From Calothrix sp. FI2-JRJ7 (GTDB lineage: Bacteria > Cyanobacteriota > Cyanobacteriia > Cyanobacteriales > Nostocaceae): DNA of 64,000 bases. Where the stretch lies: contig JAHHGX010000072.1 in the NCBI GenBank assembly GCA_019359675.1, positions 141,959 to 205,958 on the forward strand. Direction: 5' to 3'. The position numbers and the translations under genes were made by a program. Under the pieces are notes generated by a model. It was not told where the DNA came from. It made no database searches and saw nothing but the letters and a program-made list of their open reading frames with translations. Shown here piece by piece: positions 54,378-62,075 of the stretch. How positions within the stretch are numbered: the first letter of the stretch is position 1; the number at the start of each line of letters is the position of its first letter.

Positions 54378-54683
54378 ATGTCTATTTATGTAGGTAACTT
54401 ATCCTATCAAGTTACGGAAGATGATCTGAAGCGTGTTTTTGCAGAATACGGTAAAGTCAGTAGTGTCAAGGTACCCACCGACCGTGAGACAGGTCGGATG
54501 CGCGGATTTGCATTTGTTGAGATGGAAAGCAGCTCGCAAGAAGATGCAGCAATTGAAGCTCTGGATGGAGCGGAATGGATGGGACGTGATTTAAAAGTTA
54601 ACAAAGCAAGACCTCGCGAGGAAAGAAGCCCATCACGCGAAGGTTGGGGTGGCGGCAACCGAGGTGGTGGTCGTCGTTACTAA
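54378..54683 (+). CDS. RNA-binding protein with one RRM and Gly-rich tail
   Basis: 101 residues from the ATG at 54378. The RRM has RNP2 (IYVGNL) and RNP1 (RGFAFVEM), followed by a short basic, Gly-rich tail (WGGGNRGGGRRY). These Rbp proteins of cyanobacteria bind U-rich RNA and are often induced by cold; the tail type suggests the cold-regulated class. The long leader (54154-54377) and the adjacent rpsU gene are typical for this locus. Confidence 0.93.
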   Translation: MSIYVGNLSYQVTEDDLKRVFAEYGKVSSVKVPTDRETGRMRGFAFVEMESSSQEDAAIEALDGAEWMGRDLKVNKARPREERSPSREGWGGGNRGGGRRY

Positions 54684-54727
54684 GCTTATAATGCAAAGAT
54701 TTCACAAGTTTTGATTTCATTACTCTC

Positions 54728-54770
54728 CCAGCAGTTATAAGCAAGAGCGCTCTTCAACTGCTGGTTTTTA
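54728..54770 (+). terminator. Terminator or attenuator between rbp and rpsU
   Basis: Stem CCAGCAGTT (54728-54736) and AACTGCTGG (54756-54764), followed by TTTTTA; the loop contains a second palindrome AAGAGCGCTCTT. It separates rbp from rpsU. Confidence 0.8.
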
Positions 54771-54818
54771 CTGTTCACACTTGAGTTAAAATATTCACAA
54801 ATATAAGGAGTTGTACTA

Positions 54819-55013
54819 ATGACGCAAGTAGTTTTAGGCGAAAATGAAGGAATAGAGTCCGCTTTACGGAGATTTAAGCGTCAAGTTTCGCAAGCGGGTA
54901 TTCTCCAAGATGTTAGAACCAAGCGTCACTTTGAGACTCCCTTGCAGAAACATAAGCGTAAAGCTGTTGCACGCAGAAAGCAAAATCGCAGAATGCGCCA
55001 GCATTTTAAGTAA
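54819..55013 (+). CDS. rpsU: Ribosomal protein bS21
   Basis: 64 residues, very basic, with the S21 signature [18 protein letters not shown] and a C-terminal [13 protein letters not shown]. It is part of the 30S subunit near the anti-Shine-Dalgarno end of 16S rRNA. AAGGAG is placed eight bases before the ATG. Its place behind an rbp gene is common in cyanobacteria. Confidence 0.95.
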   Translation: MTQVVLGENEGIESALRRFKRQVSQAGILQDVRTKRHFETPLQKHKRKAVARRKQNRRMRQHFK

Positions 55014-55031
55014 GCGCATATCATCTCCAAC

Positions 55032-55064
55032 AGAAACCGGGCTTTTACAAGAAGCCCGGTTTCT
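55032..55064 (+). terminator. rpsU terminator made from a GAAACCGGGC repeat
   Basis: Stem AGAAACCGGGCT/AGCCCGGTTTCT with a 9-base loop, then TTATG. It belongs to the same palindrome family as 3927-4046. Confidence 0.75.
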
Positions 55065-55130
55065 TTATGTGTGGGTTATTATGTATCTTTATTTAATGTT
55101 GCAGTGTTATAAATACAACAAACGCTCACA

Positions 55131-55160
55131 GTAAAGACGCGAGGAACATCGCGTCTCTAC
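55131..55160. repeat. GTAGAGACG-type palindrome
   Basis: GTAAAGACGCGAGGAACATC continues with GCGTCTCTAC, an imperfect palindrome of the family at 2775, 13812 and 39089. Confidence 0.65.
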
Positions 55161-55197
55161 TTACAATTAGGTACCAAAACAGCGAAGGAGCAAATTT

Positions 55198-55962
55198 TTG
55201 CGAGTCTATCATCTATTAATCGGTCTTATTTTACTTGCGCTATCACCATTCATATTGAAATCGGTATTTAAAAATACAAGTAATAATAACAATGTACGAC
55301 CGCAACCAACACCGTCTAGCATAACGCCAACTGTAACAGCTTCTCCTGCATCTGCTGTAACAATACAACCATCCCAAGCATCTACTAACGTTTGGAACAG
55401 TGTCTTGAGAACAAAAACGGCGCCTGTAGGTTGGAATGTTGCACCATGTAATGGGGATGCACCGTTATTGTGCATTTCGTCTAATGGTAAAAATTTGGGT
55501 TCCGTCAAAATGGAAATTTACCCACTTTCTCAACAACCGAAGTTTAAAAAGATGCTAATTTATGCGGGTATTCCTGCTGATGCTAAAATTGACTATCAAA
55601 ATCCCAATTACCAAGGGAAAATAAAAGAAGCGCTCAATGCTTGGGTTACAGATGAATACGCAGTTAATTCTAAAGAGCGTCAAAAAAGTTACGAAAATAA
55701 AGTTAATTTTTCAGGTTATCCACCGCAACTCGTGAATATTGGAAAACTCCAAGGTGTACGCTACGGTTTCACTGGTCTCAAACGCGAAGGTGGAGTTAGT
55801 GAGCAACATTTGAAATATGTAGCATTCGATGGAAATTCACTATATGTAATTAATACAGCGTATGACCCTGCTGGTAAAAGCGCAAAATTTGATAAGTACG
55901 AAAATATGGCAGTATTTGAGCCGTTTTTGAGCGAAATTACTTCTAATTTAAAGTTACCCTAA
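55198..55962 (+). CDS. Hypothetical exported or membrane-anchored protein
   Basis: 254 residues from a TTG at 55198, chosen because GAAGGAG lies at the correct distance and no ATG is in frame before the conserved part. A single hydrophobic segment (LLIGLILLALSPFIL, about 6-20) is followed by a Ser/Thr/Pro-rich linker and a globular domain of about 180 residues with two Cys (APCNGDAPLLCISS) that may pair. It is likely anchored outside the cytoplasmic membrane. Family not recognised. Confidence 0.65.
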   Translation: MRVYHLLIGLILLALSPFILKSVFKNTSNNNNVRPQPTPSSITPTVTASPASAVTIQPSQASTNVWNSVLRTKTAPVGWNVAPCNGDAPLLCISSNGKNLGSVKMEIYPLSQQPKFKKMLIYAGIPADAKIDYQNPNYQGKIKEALNAWVTDEYAVNSKERQKSYENKVNFSGYPPQLVNIGKLQGVRYGFTGLKREGGVSEQHLKYVAFDGNSLYVINTAYDPAGKSAKFDKYENMAVFEPFLSEITSNLKLP

Positions 55963-55963
55963 A

Positions 55964-55996
55964 AGAAACCCGGTTTCTTCAAAAAACCGGGTTTCT
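55964..55996. terminator. Convergent terminator from two GAAACC(C)GG palindromes
   Basis: AGAAACCCGGTTTCT at 55964-55978 and AAACCGGGTTTCT at 55984-55996 lie between two convergent genes and can fold on either strand. Confidence 0.6.
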
Positions 55997-56000
55997 ATAT

Positions 56001-56888
56001 CTATAGTTCTGCAAATGCGCGTTCAATTAGGCGCCGTGCTAGAGTTTGCGTACCAGTGTGTTCATAATAATTTGTGGACACATCGATAAACGCTGCGACG
56101 TAATCTAACTTATCGTCTGCAATTTGCATGAAATTGTTGAGGTTGTTTAAAACCTTTTGAGGTGTTAGACCACGAGAAACAACTAAGTCACTCATCCAGC
56201 CTTTTACTGAATCAAAGCTTTGACCAATAAAATCAAGTTTACCTCCTGAAGTTTGACCAGGAATAGTATCTTTGATGTTGTTGAAAGTCGAGTTTTGCTC
56301 TAAGTCTTGCGGTGTCATTGCCCCAAGACTCGATGTTACCTTCTGAATAAAGTCGGGTCCTAAAGGTAGTAAAGCATCGACGCAAACCAAAGCTGCCATG
56401 CGGATAGAAGACTCACCGCTATATTCTCCTAGTGCAGCTACAAAGTCACCAATGCTATCACCAGGAATACCATTGATTTGGCAAAATGCAACTAACTCAG
56501 TTACAAGTTTTAAAGATAAATCGATTGTTTGAGCTTTGTCGGGTTTGGGTGTGACTTTATCGAGAAAACCCAAAAACGAAAATGTTTCGCCAACTTTATT
56601 CGCTAACGCTGCGGCGCCTAATGCTTTATCTGTACCATCAACAGTTTGATACAGCCACATCGCAGTTTGGTATCCTTGTGAACGGTCGTTATACAAATAT
56701 ATCGCACGTTCGCCAATCTGCTGAACTACATCGTCGTCTGTTTCTCCTGTCACATGCTGAATTGTATTGACAAAACCAGTTATGTTTTGCCACTGACCAG
56801 GCGCCGCAAAATCTAGTGCATTTAACATTGAAATTGTCAAGCCACCAGTTGGTAACTTATCAACTAAATCTTGAATTGGTTTACTCAT
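56001..56888 (-). CDS. Conserved hypothetical protein (295 aa)
   Basis: 295 residues, soluble, almost all helical, with no signal peptide. It begins MSKPIQDLVDKLPTGGLTIS and contains FCQINGIPGDSIGDFVAALG and ARRLIERAFAEL near the end. It appears to be a protein limited to cyanobacteria; no domain of known function is recognised. It is followed 56 bases upstream by a lipoprotein gene on the same strand, so the two may be expressed together. Confidence 0.6.
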   Translation of the reverse strand: MSKPIQDLVDKLPTGGLTISMLNALDFAAPGQWQNITGFVNTIQHVTGETDDDVVQQIGERAIYLYNDRSQGYQTAMWLYQTVDGTDKALGAAALANKVGETFSFLGFLDKVTPKPDKAQTIDLSLKLVTELVAFCQINGIPGDSIGDFVAALGEYSGESSIRMAALVCVDALLPLGPDFIQKVTSSLGAMTPQDLEQNSTFNNIKDTIPGQTSGGKLDFIGQSFDSVKGWMSDLVVSRGLTPQKVLNNLNNFMQIADDKLDYVAAFIDVSTNYYEHTGTQTLARRLIERAFAEL

Positions 56889-56944
56889 TATTAATCCCGA
56901 ATAGAAGTACGTTAAACTTACTGCGTCATTAATGGAGAGGCAAA

Positions 56945-57460
56945 TTATTGCAGTTTTGACAACCTTGTGAGGTTAAATTTCTGAAGCCAAGCTTCTCTGT
57001 CGGTGTCGGTAAACGATGGGTCTTTGGAGATGGCAGAAACTTGGTACTTACCAACTAAAATCGATGTTTTAGTTTTACCCAAAGTTTTTGCAGGATATCC
57101 ACCAACCTGTTTTGTACTAGTCTTATAGCCAGCAGCAGTTGCGGGTGTGCTGGTAGTATCGGAAATTGCTAATTGTGCTACTACTTTACCGCCTTCTTTT
57201 AAATTCGCTTCTGCGAAACCTTTTTTCTCTTGAGTGAATACTACGTCAAAACCACCGCCATCTGAAGGGAAAAGTTTGTTAAATTCGCTACCTTGAGTCG
57301 CATTCTTCGCAACGGCTTGACCGCTACGCTTTTGACTGCTTTCTTGTTGTGCAGCGTCAAACCTTCCTGGCGCCTTTGTTGCACAAGCAGTTGTGGATGT
57401 TATCAATATAACAGATAGCAGTAAGGCTGCTAATATTCTACGTATACGGGGGAAAGACAT
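56945..57460 (-). CDS. Putative lipoprotein (171 aa)
   Basis: 171 residues from the ATG at 57460, which has an ideal AAGGAG and is directly followed by a lipoprotein signal peptide (RRILAALLLSVILITSTTAC; lipobox Cys near residue 26). The mature part begins with a polar linker and then a compact domain with QEKKGFAEANLKEGGKVVAQ and GYPAKTLGKTKTSILVGKYQ, which resembles small PsbP-like folds in its beta pattern. That resemblance is only an impression. It is likely attached to a membrane facing the lumen or periplasm. Confidence 0.65.
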   Translation of the reverse strand: MSFPRIRRILAALLLSVILITSTTACATKAPGRFDAAQQESSQKRSGQAVAKNATQGSEFNKLFPSDGGGFDVVFTQEKKGFAEANLKEGGKVVAQLAISDTTSTPATAAGYKTSTKQVGGYPAKTLGKTKTSILVGKYQVSAISKDPSFTDTDREAWLQKFNLTRLSKLQ

Positions 57461-57592
57461 TGTATTATCTCCTTGAACTGCACATAAAGCGGATGTCACT
57501 AAAGCTTTACCTCGAATTTAACCTGTTAGGTAGCTTATGTCATGAAAATATAAACTATTTATTCAGGAAGTTAGAAAGTGCGCTCGTGCTGA

Positions 57593-57664
57593 GTAAGGTG
57601 CGGTGCGTGACGCTACTAGATTACTCGTTTTGTTTCACAATTGTTATGGCGTCACGCACCCTAC
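57593..57664. repeat. GTGCGTGACGC hairpin repeat, second copy
   Basis: Arms GGTGCGTGACGC and GCGTCACGCACC enclose about 35 bases. It matches 13341-13402 in arms and flanks (GTAAGGTGCG, CACCCTAC). Confidence 0.75.
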
Positions 57665-57698
57665 TCCTCATAACTCATAACTCCGCGCCTCATAACTC

Positions 57699-58346
57699 CT
57701 AACTATTCCTATAAGCGACTACAGCGTAAAAGGGGTCACCACCACCGGCGCCTAACCATTGTAGTAAATTCGGAACTTGGGATTGGCGGGCGATAACTTC
57801 GGGAGAAGTAAAGCCAGGTACACTGTTAAAATAGCTTTTGACTAATTCAACTCGACCTTTCTCAGAATTTTCACGCCAAGCTTCGATGGCTTTTTGGAAG
57901 AACATGCGGTTGGAAAAGCTAAATATTGCCATGCCACCAGGTTTTAAAATTCTGTGAATTTCTGAAAATACTGCTTCTGGATACTGTATGTACTGTACAG
58001 AGACACAGTTGATAACGGCATCAAAATCTTGGTCAAGCAACGGTAACTTCGGGTTTTCATTCAAATTTTGAACGAAATAATGGTTCAACTTGGGGTTTCG
58101 TGCGAGCTCTTGTTCATTAAGTCCATGTCCCTCTACATGAGAAAATTCTATTTCTTCTGGTAGATGCGAAACCCAACTACTCATCATATCTAGAATGCGC
58201 GTATTTGGTTTTAACAGTTGGCGATACAAATCTGTAAGCTGTTGAATAAATCCTTCATCAACATGGGTGACAAAGCGTGGTTCAGAATAGAACAATTTAT
58301 CGTTACTGTCGTCTAGCTTAGTACGTTGATTTGGTCTAAGGAGCAT
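57699..58346 (-). CDS. Class I SAM-dependent methyltransferase
   Basis: 215 residues. The Rossmann core shows RILDMMSSWVSHLPEEIEFS in the position of the SAM-binding loop (without the usual GxGxG), VEGHGLNEQELARNP, FDAVINCVSVQYIQYPEAVF and HRILKPGGMAIFSFSNRMFF. The motif set is close to that of UbiE/Methyltransf_11 enzymes. The substrate is unknown. The start is ATG at 58346 after a GGAG. Confidence 0.75.
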   Translation of the reverse strand: MLLRPNQRTKLDDSNDKLFYSEPRFVTHVDEGFIQQLTDLYRQLLKPNTRILDMMSSWVSHLPEEIEFSHVEGHGLNEQELARNPKLNHYFVQNLNENPKLPLLDQDFDAVINCVSVQYIQYPEAVFSEIHRILKPGGMAIFSFSNRMFFQKAIEAWRENSEKGRVELVKSYFNSVPGFTSPEVIARQSQVPNLLQWLGAGGGDPFYAVVAYRNS

Positions 58347-58500
58347 AAATATCTGAGGTTTCGTTTACGTTTTTAAGATTTCTTTGGCAAAAAAGCAATA
58401 ATATGATATTGTCTTTTATCACAATTAAATGTGTGATACGTTTTAGTACCTCATCTATTTTAAAAAACACAATTAAAAAAGACAACAAAATAAACCTGTT

Positions 58501-58567
58501 AGAAACCGGGGTTTTTTGTTAATATCTTGCAATGAAACAACGATTTTGCTGAAAAACCCGGTTTCTT
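58501..58567. repeat. GAAACCGGG repeat element of about 65 bp, copy 2
   Basis: AGAAACCGGGG at the left, AAACCCGGTTTCT at the right and TTGTTAATATCTTGCAA inside match the element at 53029-53092. It covers the extra 5' frame of the next gene. Confidence 0.75.
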
Positions 58568-58602
58568 ATGAGTCAATTAAATTTTTCGCATACAATCCTT
58601 TC

Positions 58603-60237
58603 ATGTTGCACTTAGAAAAGAACATTCATTCGCTTTGGTTAAAATTTCAATACTCACAAGTATTTTCGTATGTGAGCTTGTTATTTTTGATACTACCTTT
58701 ATTGCTATTTAGTTCTGGCAATAACAGCTTGATGGCGCATGATGAAGGACTTTACGCAACTCGCGCACGTCTTATGTTCGACTCTGGCGAATGGATACAT
58801 CCTTGGAATAGTCCACATCATAAAACACCCGGCATTTACTGGATAATTGCACTTTTCTATAAGTTATTCGGTATCAACGAGTTGAGTGTTCGTCTCCCTA
58901 GCATGATTTTAGGCACACTCTCTATATTTATTTTATATGAAATAGGCAAAATTATATTAGATAGAAAAATCGCATGGCTAGCTGCTGCTATATTTAGCGT
59001 AGAATTCCTTTGGTTACAATATTGTCGTTTGGGAACTCCCGATGTCAGCATGGTTTTTTTGGTCCTTTCGGGAATCTTACTTTTACTCAAAGCGGAGCTA
59101 TGCCCTAAGCTATATTCCAAACGATACTTGACGCATTATAATCTATTATGCTTAATAAGCGGAATATGTTTTGGCTTAGGTTTATTAGTTCGCAGTTTAA
59201 TGATTATTTTACCAATTATCGCTTTATTACCATTTTTTATTTCCCTAGAAAGGCGCCATCGTTTGTTGAATAATCGATATTTATATATAGGTTTTATAGT
59301 TGGTTTGCTTCCAACTGTTATTTGGCTTTGGCTTAGTTATTCACATTACGGAAGCGGAAGTATTTTTAAACTATTAGATTTTGTCTTTCAAGTCGGTTCA
59401 ATAGAACGAGGTGGGAATGGAATTCTTTTTTACATGTGGAACGTTCCCGCTAAATCCTTCCCTTGGTTCTTTGTTGCCCTGTTTGGTTTATTTACTATAA
59501 TTAGGCGCCCGCAAGTTAAATATAAATCAATATTAGTTGGGTTTCCAGTAATTTTATTTGCCGAACTCAGTTTAATTTCAACCCGTTTATCGCATTACAG
59601 TCTTTGTCTATTCCCTTTTATCGCTTTACTAGCAGCTGTTGGACTTGACGCACTTACCCAAACAAAAATAATTAAGCGTTATTTAAGTTATGGGTTTGGT
59701 GTTTTAGGTATATTTTTATTACTTACAGGTGTAATTACATTATTTATAAGTAATTCAATAGGTAATTCAGAAATCCATAAATATATAAATTTGATTATAG
59801 TATTAGGCGCCGGATGGTTGATTTTACCTATTGTATGGATACAACGTCACCGATTTGATACGCGCACGTTTTGTAACTACTGGTTCGCAGCATGGCTAAT
59901 TCCAGTTTGGCTTGGTTTAGCAGTATTGGGATATAATGGTGCCTTTAGTGACTATAACCCAGAGTTTCGCAAATTTATAGAAAACGAAAAAGTGGCGCCA
60001 ATCCTTCAATCATCTGCTGTTAGTTTAGTTGATGTTGGTGGAAAAACTGGAGTCTTAATTAACTTTTATACCAAAAATATTGCAGAAAGAGTTAATATAC
60101 TTAAGCAAGTATCACCTAATAATTATGCTTGGATTGAAGAGAGTAAAATAAATGAACCTGTAAATTCTAATGTATTGTATCATACAATAGGTACGGTAAA
60201 AGGGTATAGCTTAGTACAAGTATTAGAAAAGTCATAA
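58603..60237 (+). CDS. GT39-type (ArnT-like) membrane glycosyltransferase
   Basis: 544 residues from the ATG at 58603; an earlier frame opening at 58516 lies in a dispersed repeat. About 11-12 membrane helices are visible. The first extracytoplasmic loop carries the catalytic-type Asp-Glu in MAHDEGLYATRARLMFDSGE, followed by HKTPGIYWIIALFYKLFG, as in ArnT/PMT family enzymes that use polyprenyl-phosphate sugars. The acceptor could be lipid A-like glycolipid or protein. Confidence 0.85.
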   Translation: MLHLEKNIHSLWLKFQYSQVFSYVSLLFLILPLLLFSSGNNSLMAHDEGLYATRARLMFDSGEWIHPWNSPHHKTPGIYWIIALFYKLFGINELSVRLPSMILGTLSIFILYEIGKIILDRKIAWLAAAIFSVEFLWLQYCRLGTPDVSMVFLVLSGILLLLKAELCPKLYSKRYLTHYNLLCLISGICFGLGLLVRSLMIILPIIALLPFFISLERRHRLLNNRYLYIGFIVGLLPTVIWLWLSYSHYGSGSIFKLLDFVFQVGSIERGGNGILFYMWNVPAKSFPWFFVALFGLFTIIRRPQVKYKSILVGFPVILFAELSLISTRLSHYSLCLFPFIALLAAVGLDALTQTKIIKRYLSYGFGVLGIFLLLTGVITLFISNSIGNSEIHKYINLIIVLGAGWLILPIVWIQRHRFDTRTFCNYWFAAWLIPVWLGLAVLGYNGAFSDYNPEFRKFIENEKVAPILQSSAVSLVDVGGKTGVLINFYTKNIAERVNILKQVSPNNYAWIEESKINEPVNSNVLYHTIGTVKGYSLVQVLEKS

Positions 60238-60265
60238 CACCCTGCTTTCTGTTGAGCTTCTAAAA

Positions 60266-61006
60266 TCAAATTTTGACCCCTGTTAAATATATTGATTCTG
60301 ATTGACGTTCAGGAAGGTCTGATATCCCAAGCAAACCTTCTTCAAAATTAACTTCTTCGATTTGGCTAAATCCAGCTTCTGCCATTAGTAATTTCAGGAG
60401 TTCCGCATTATACATTACTTTGTGACCATAACAATAAATTACAGTGTTTATAGCTAACATATTCTTGGCTTTTTCATAAGGTATATTTGGCGGTTGTTGG
60501 TATTTTCCTAAATATGGAACACAGATACGTATACATCCATTCTTTTTTAAATACTTAAAACAATTTTTTAAAGCAATAAGTGCTAAATTTAAAGGTATAT
60601 GTTCTAATACATGACTTAAAATAATTCCATCAGCTACTTCTAAAATATTTTTATCTTCATTACAGATATTCAAAAATAAATCATATTTTATCTTCTGCTT
60701 GCCCATTAAAATTCTCCACATCTCTCCTAGTGAAGGAAATAGTTCGGCGTTAATGTAATCATTATCTGTATCATCTCTGCAACCAATATTAAGAATTACT
60801 ATGTCCGACTTCTTTAAATTAAGAACTTTTTTATTATAACCAATAGTCTGCATAAAATTTGTCAATGGTAACGTAAAAACGCCACTTACATAAGTTTTAA
60901 AACCTCGTAAACCCCAAGAATAAATACTAATATTATGCTCAAGGAGTTGCATTTCTTCTAGCAACATCTTTCTTTCTTCTGTTGTGAAATCTAAATTCAC
61001 GTCCAT
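60266..61006 (-). CDS. SAM-dependent methyltransferase-like protein
   Basis: 246 residues. A weakened Rossmann signature is seen: IVILNIGCRDDTDNDYINAE, then ADGIILSHVLEHIPLNLALI and NCFKYLKKNGCIRICVPYLG, as in Methyltransf_11-type enzymes and sugar-modifying relatives. The 60 N-terminal residues are helical. Expected substrates are unknown. It converges with the GT39 gene. Confidence 0.7.
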   Translation of the reverse strand: MDVNLDFTTEERKMLLEEMQLLEHNISIYSWGLRGFKTYVSGVFTLPLTNFMQTIGYNKKVLNLKKSDIVILNIGCRDDTDNDYINAELFPSLGEMWRILMGKQKIKYDLFLNICNEDKNILEVADGIILSHVLEHIPLNLALIALKNCFKYLKKNGCIRICVPYLGKYQQPPNIPYEKAKNMLAINTVIYCYGHKVMYNAELLKLLMAEAGFSQIEEVNFEEGLLGISDLPERQSESIYLTGVKI

Positions 61007-61187
61007 AGATATACCTACATAAGTGCTTATTAATTATGAGTATAATTATTTTCTTTTTGAAAAATTATACTAAAAGCTATATTTTTGTAAAGTTTAATTT
61101 CAAGTTAATTGAAGATTAGTTAAAATATCTTGACTTTTAGTTGATTATTGGCTCATGCACAGGCGCCTCTAAATCGGTTATAGTTAT

Positions 61188-61952
61188 TTAATCTATATCT
61201 TCACGAATTATCGTTAATCCCAAAGCTTTATAAAAACTTAGCACCTCTAATGGTACAACAGGCGCCGTTACCAAATAACTTAACGCATGAATCGAGCCAA
61301 CAACATAAGGCGCCGCAGTATCAAGCTTTGCCGCAGTTACTAATCCTACTACCTCCGCAGCACTCTTTATCATTGCTTGTTTTACATGGGCTTCATTCAA
61401 ATTTGTAACACTTATTCCAACCTCTGGATGTAAACTACATACCCCTAACATGCACAAATCTGCCCGTATCATCCGTAAGGCTTCAACTGTTGCGGCACCA
61501 ATATTAACTAAAGCTTTTTTATAAAGTTGCCCACCTAACATCACAACTTCAATATGAGGATGTTCTGCCAAAGCTACAGCAATTGGTGGACTATTTGTTA
61601 TCACTGTCGCTTGTAAATCTATAGGTAAATGCCGCGCTACAGTTAGCGTTGTTGTACCACCATCTAAAATTATCACCTGACCTGGACGTACCAATTTAGC
61701 AGCTGCACGTGCTATTGCTTCTTTCTCTATTGGCGCCTGCTGTATTCTATCGGCATAACTCGCTGTTGCTGGAGAGGTTAATAACGCGCCTCCATGCACA
61801 CGCTGCAATAAACCTGTTTCAGCTAATTCTCTTAAATCGCGACGTATCGTATCTTCTGAAACTTTAAGAACAGCGCTGAGTTCGGAAGAAAGCACCTTTT
61901 TGTCACGACGAAGGATTTCTAAGATAAATTGTCGTCGTTCAGCAGTCAGCAT
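61188..61952 (-). CDS. DeoR/GlpR family transcriptional regulator
   Basis: 254 residues from the ATG at 61952; an upstream start at 62015 would add a polar tail unlike the family. The helix-turn-helix is RRQFILEILRRDKKVLSSEL followed by SEDTIRRDLRELAETGLLQR and VHGGALL. The sugar-phosphate-binding domain has ILDGGTTTLTVARHLP, VITNSPPIAVALAEHP and MLGGQLYKKALVNIGAATV. It faces the transketolase gene with an inverted repeat between them, so it probably senses a sugar phosphate and controls that gene. Confidence 0.9.
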   Translation of the reverse strand: MLTAERRQFILEILRRDKKVLSSELSAVLKVSEDTIRRDLRELAETGLLQRVHGGALLTSPATASYADRIQQAPIEKEAIARAAAKLVRPGQVIILDGGTTTLTVARHLPIDLQATVITNSPPIAVALAEHPHIEVVMLGGQLYKKALVNIGAATVEALRMIRADLCMLGVCSLHPEVGISVTNLNEAHVKQAMIKSAAEVVGLVTAAKLDTAAPYVVGSIHALSYLVTAPVVPLEVLSFYKALGLTIIREDID

Positions 61953-62000
61953 AATTAATTTTCCGGAAGTTGCGTTTTTTTTCTTGAAATTGCACGTTTG

Positions 62001-62027
62001 TGAGTTTATACTCATTGTATAAGCTCA
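62001..62027. promoter_or_regulatory. Inverted repeat between deoR-like and transketolase genes
   Basis: Arms TGAGTTTATAC (62001-62011) and GTATAAGCTCA (62017-62027) agree at 10 of 11 positions with a 5-base spacer. It lies 48-50 bases from each start, suited to an operator acting on both genes. Confidence 0.7.
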
Positions 62028-62075
62028 AAAAGTTCATAGCAAACATTTCGGCGTTCTTCAACCCGTTGACAAATT

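Noticed and set aside
58516..58602. Upstream extension of the GT39 reading frame
   Set aside because: It overlaps the GAAACCGGG repeat element; the ATG at 58603 precedes the conserved part.
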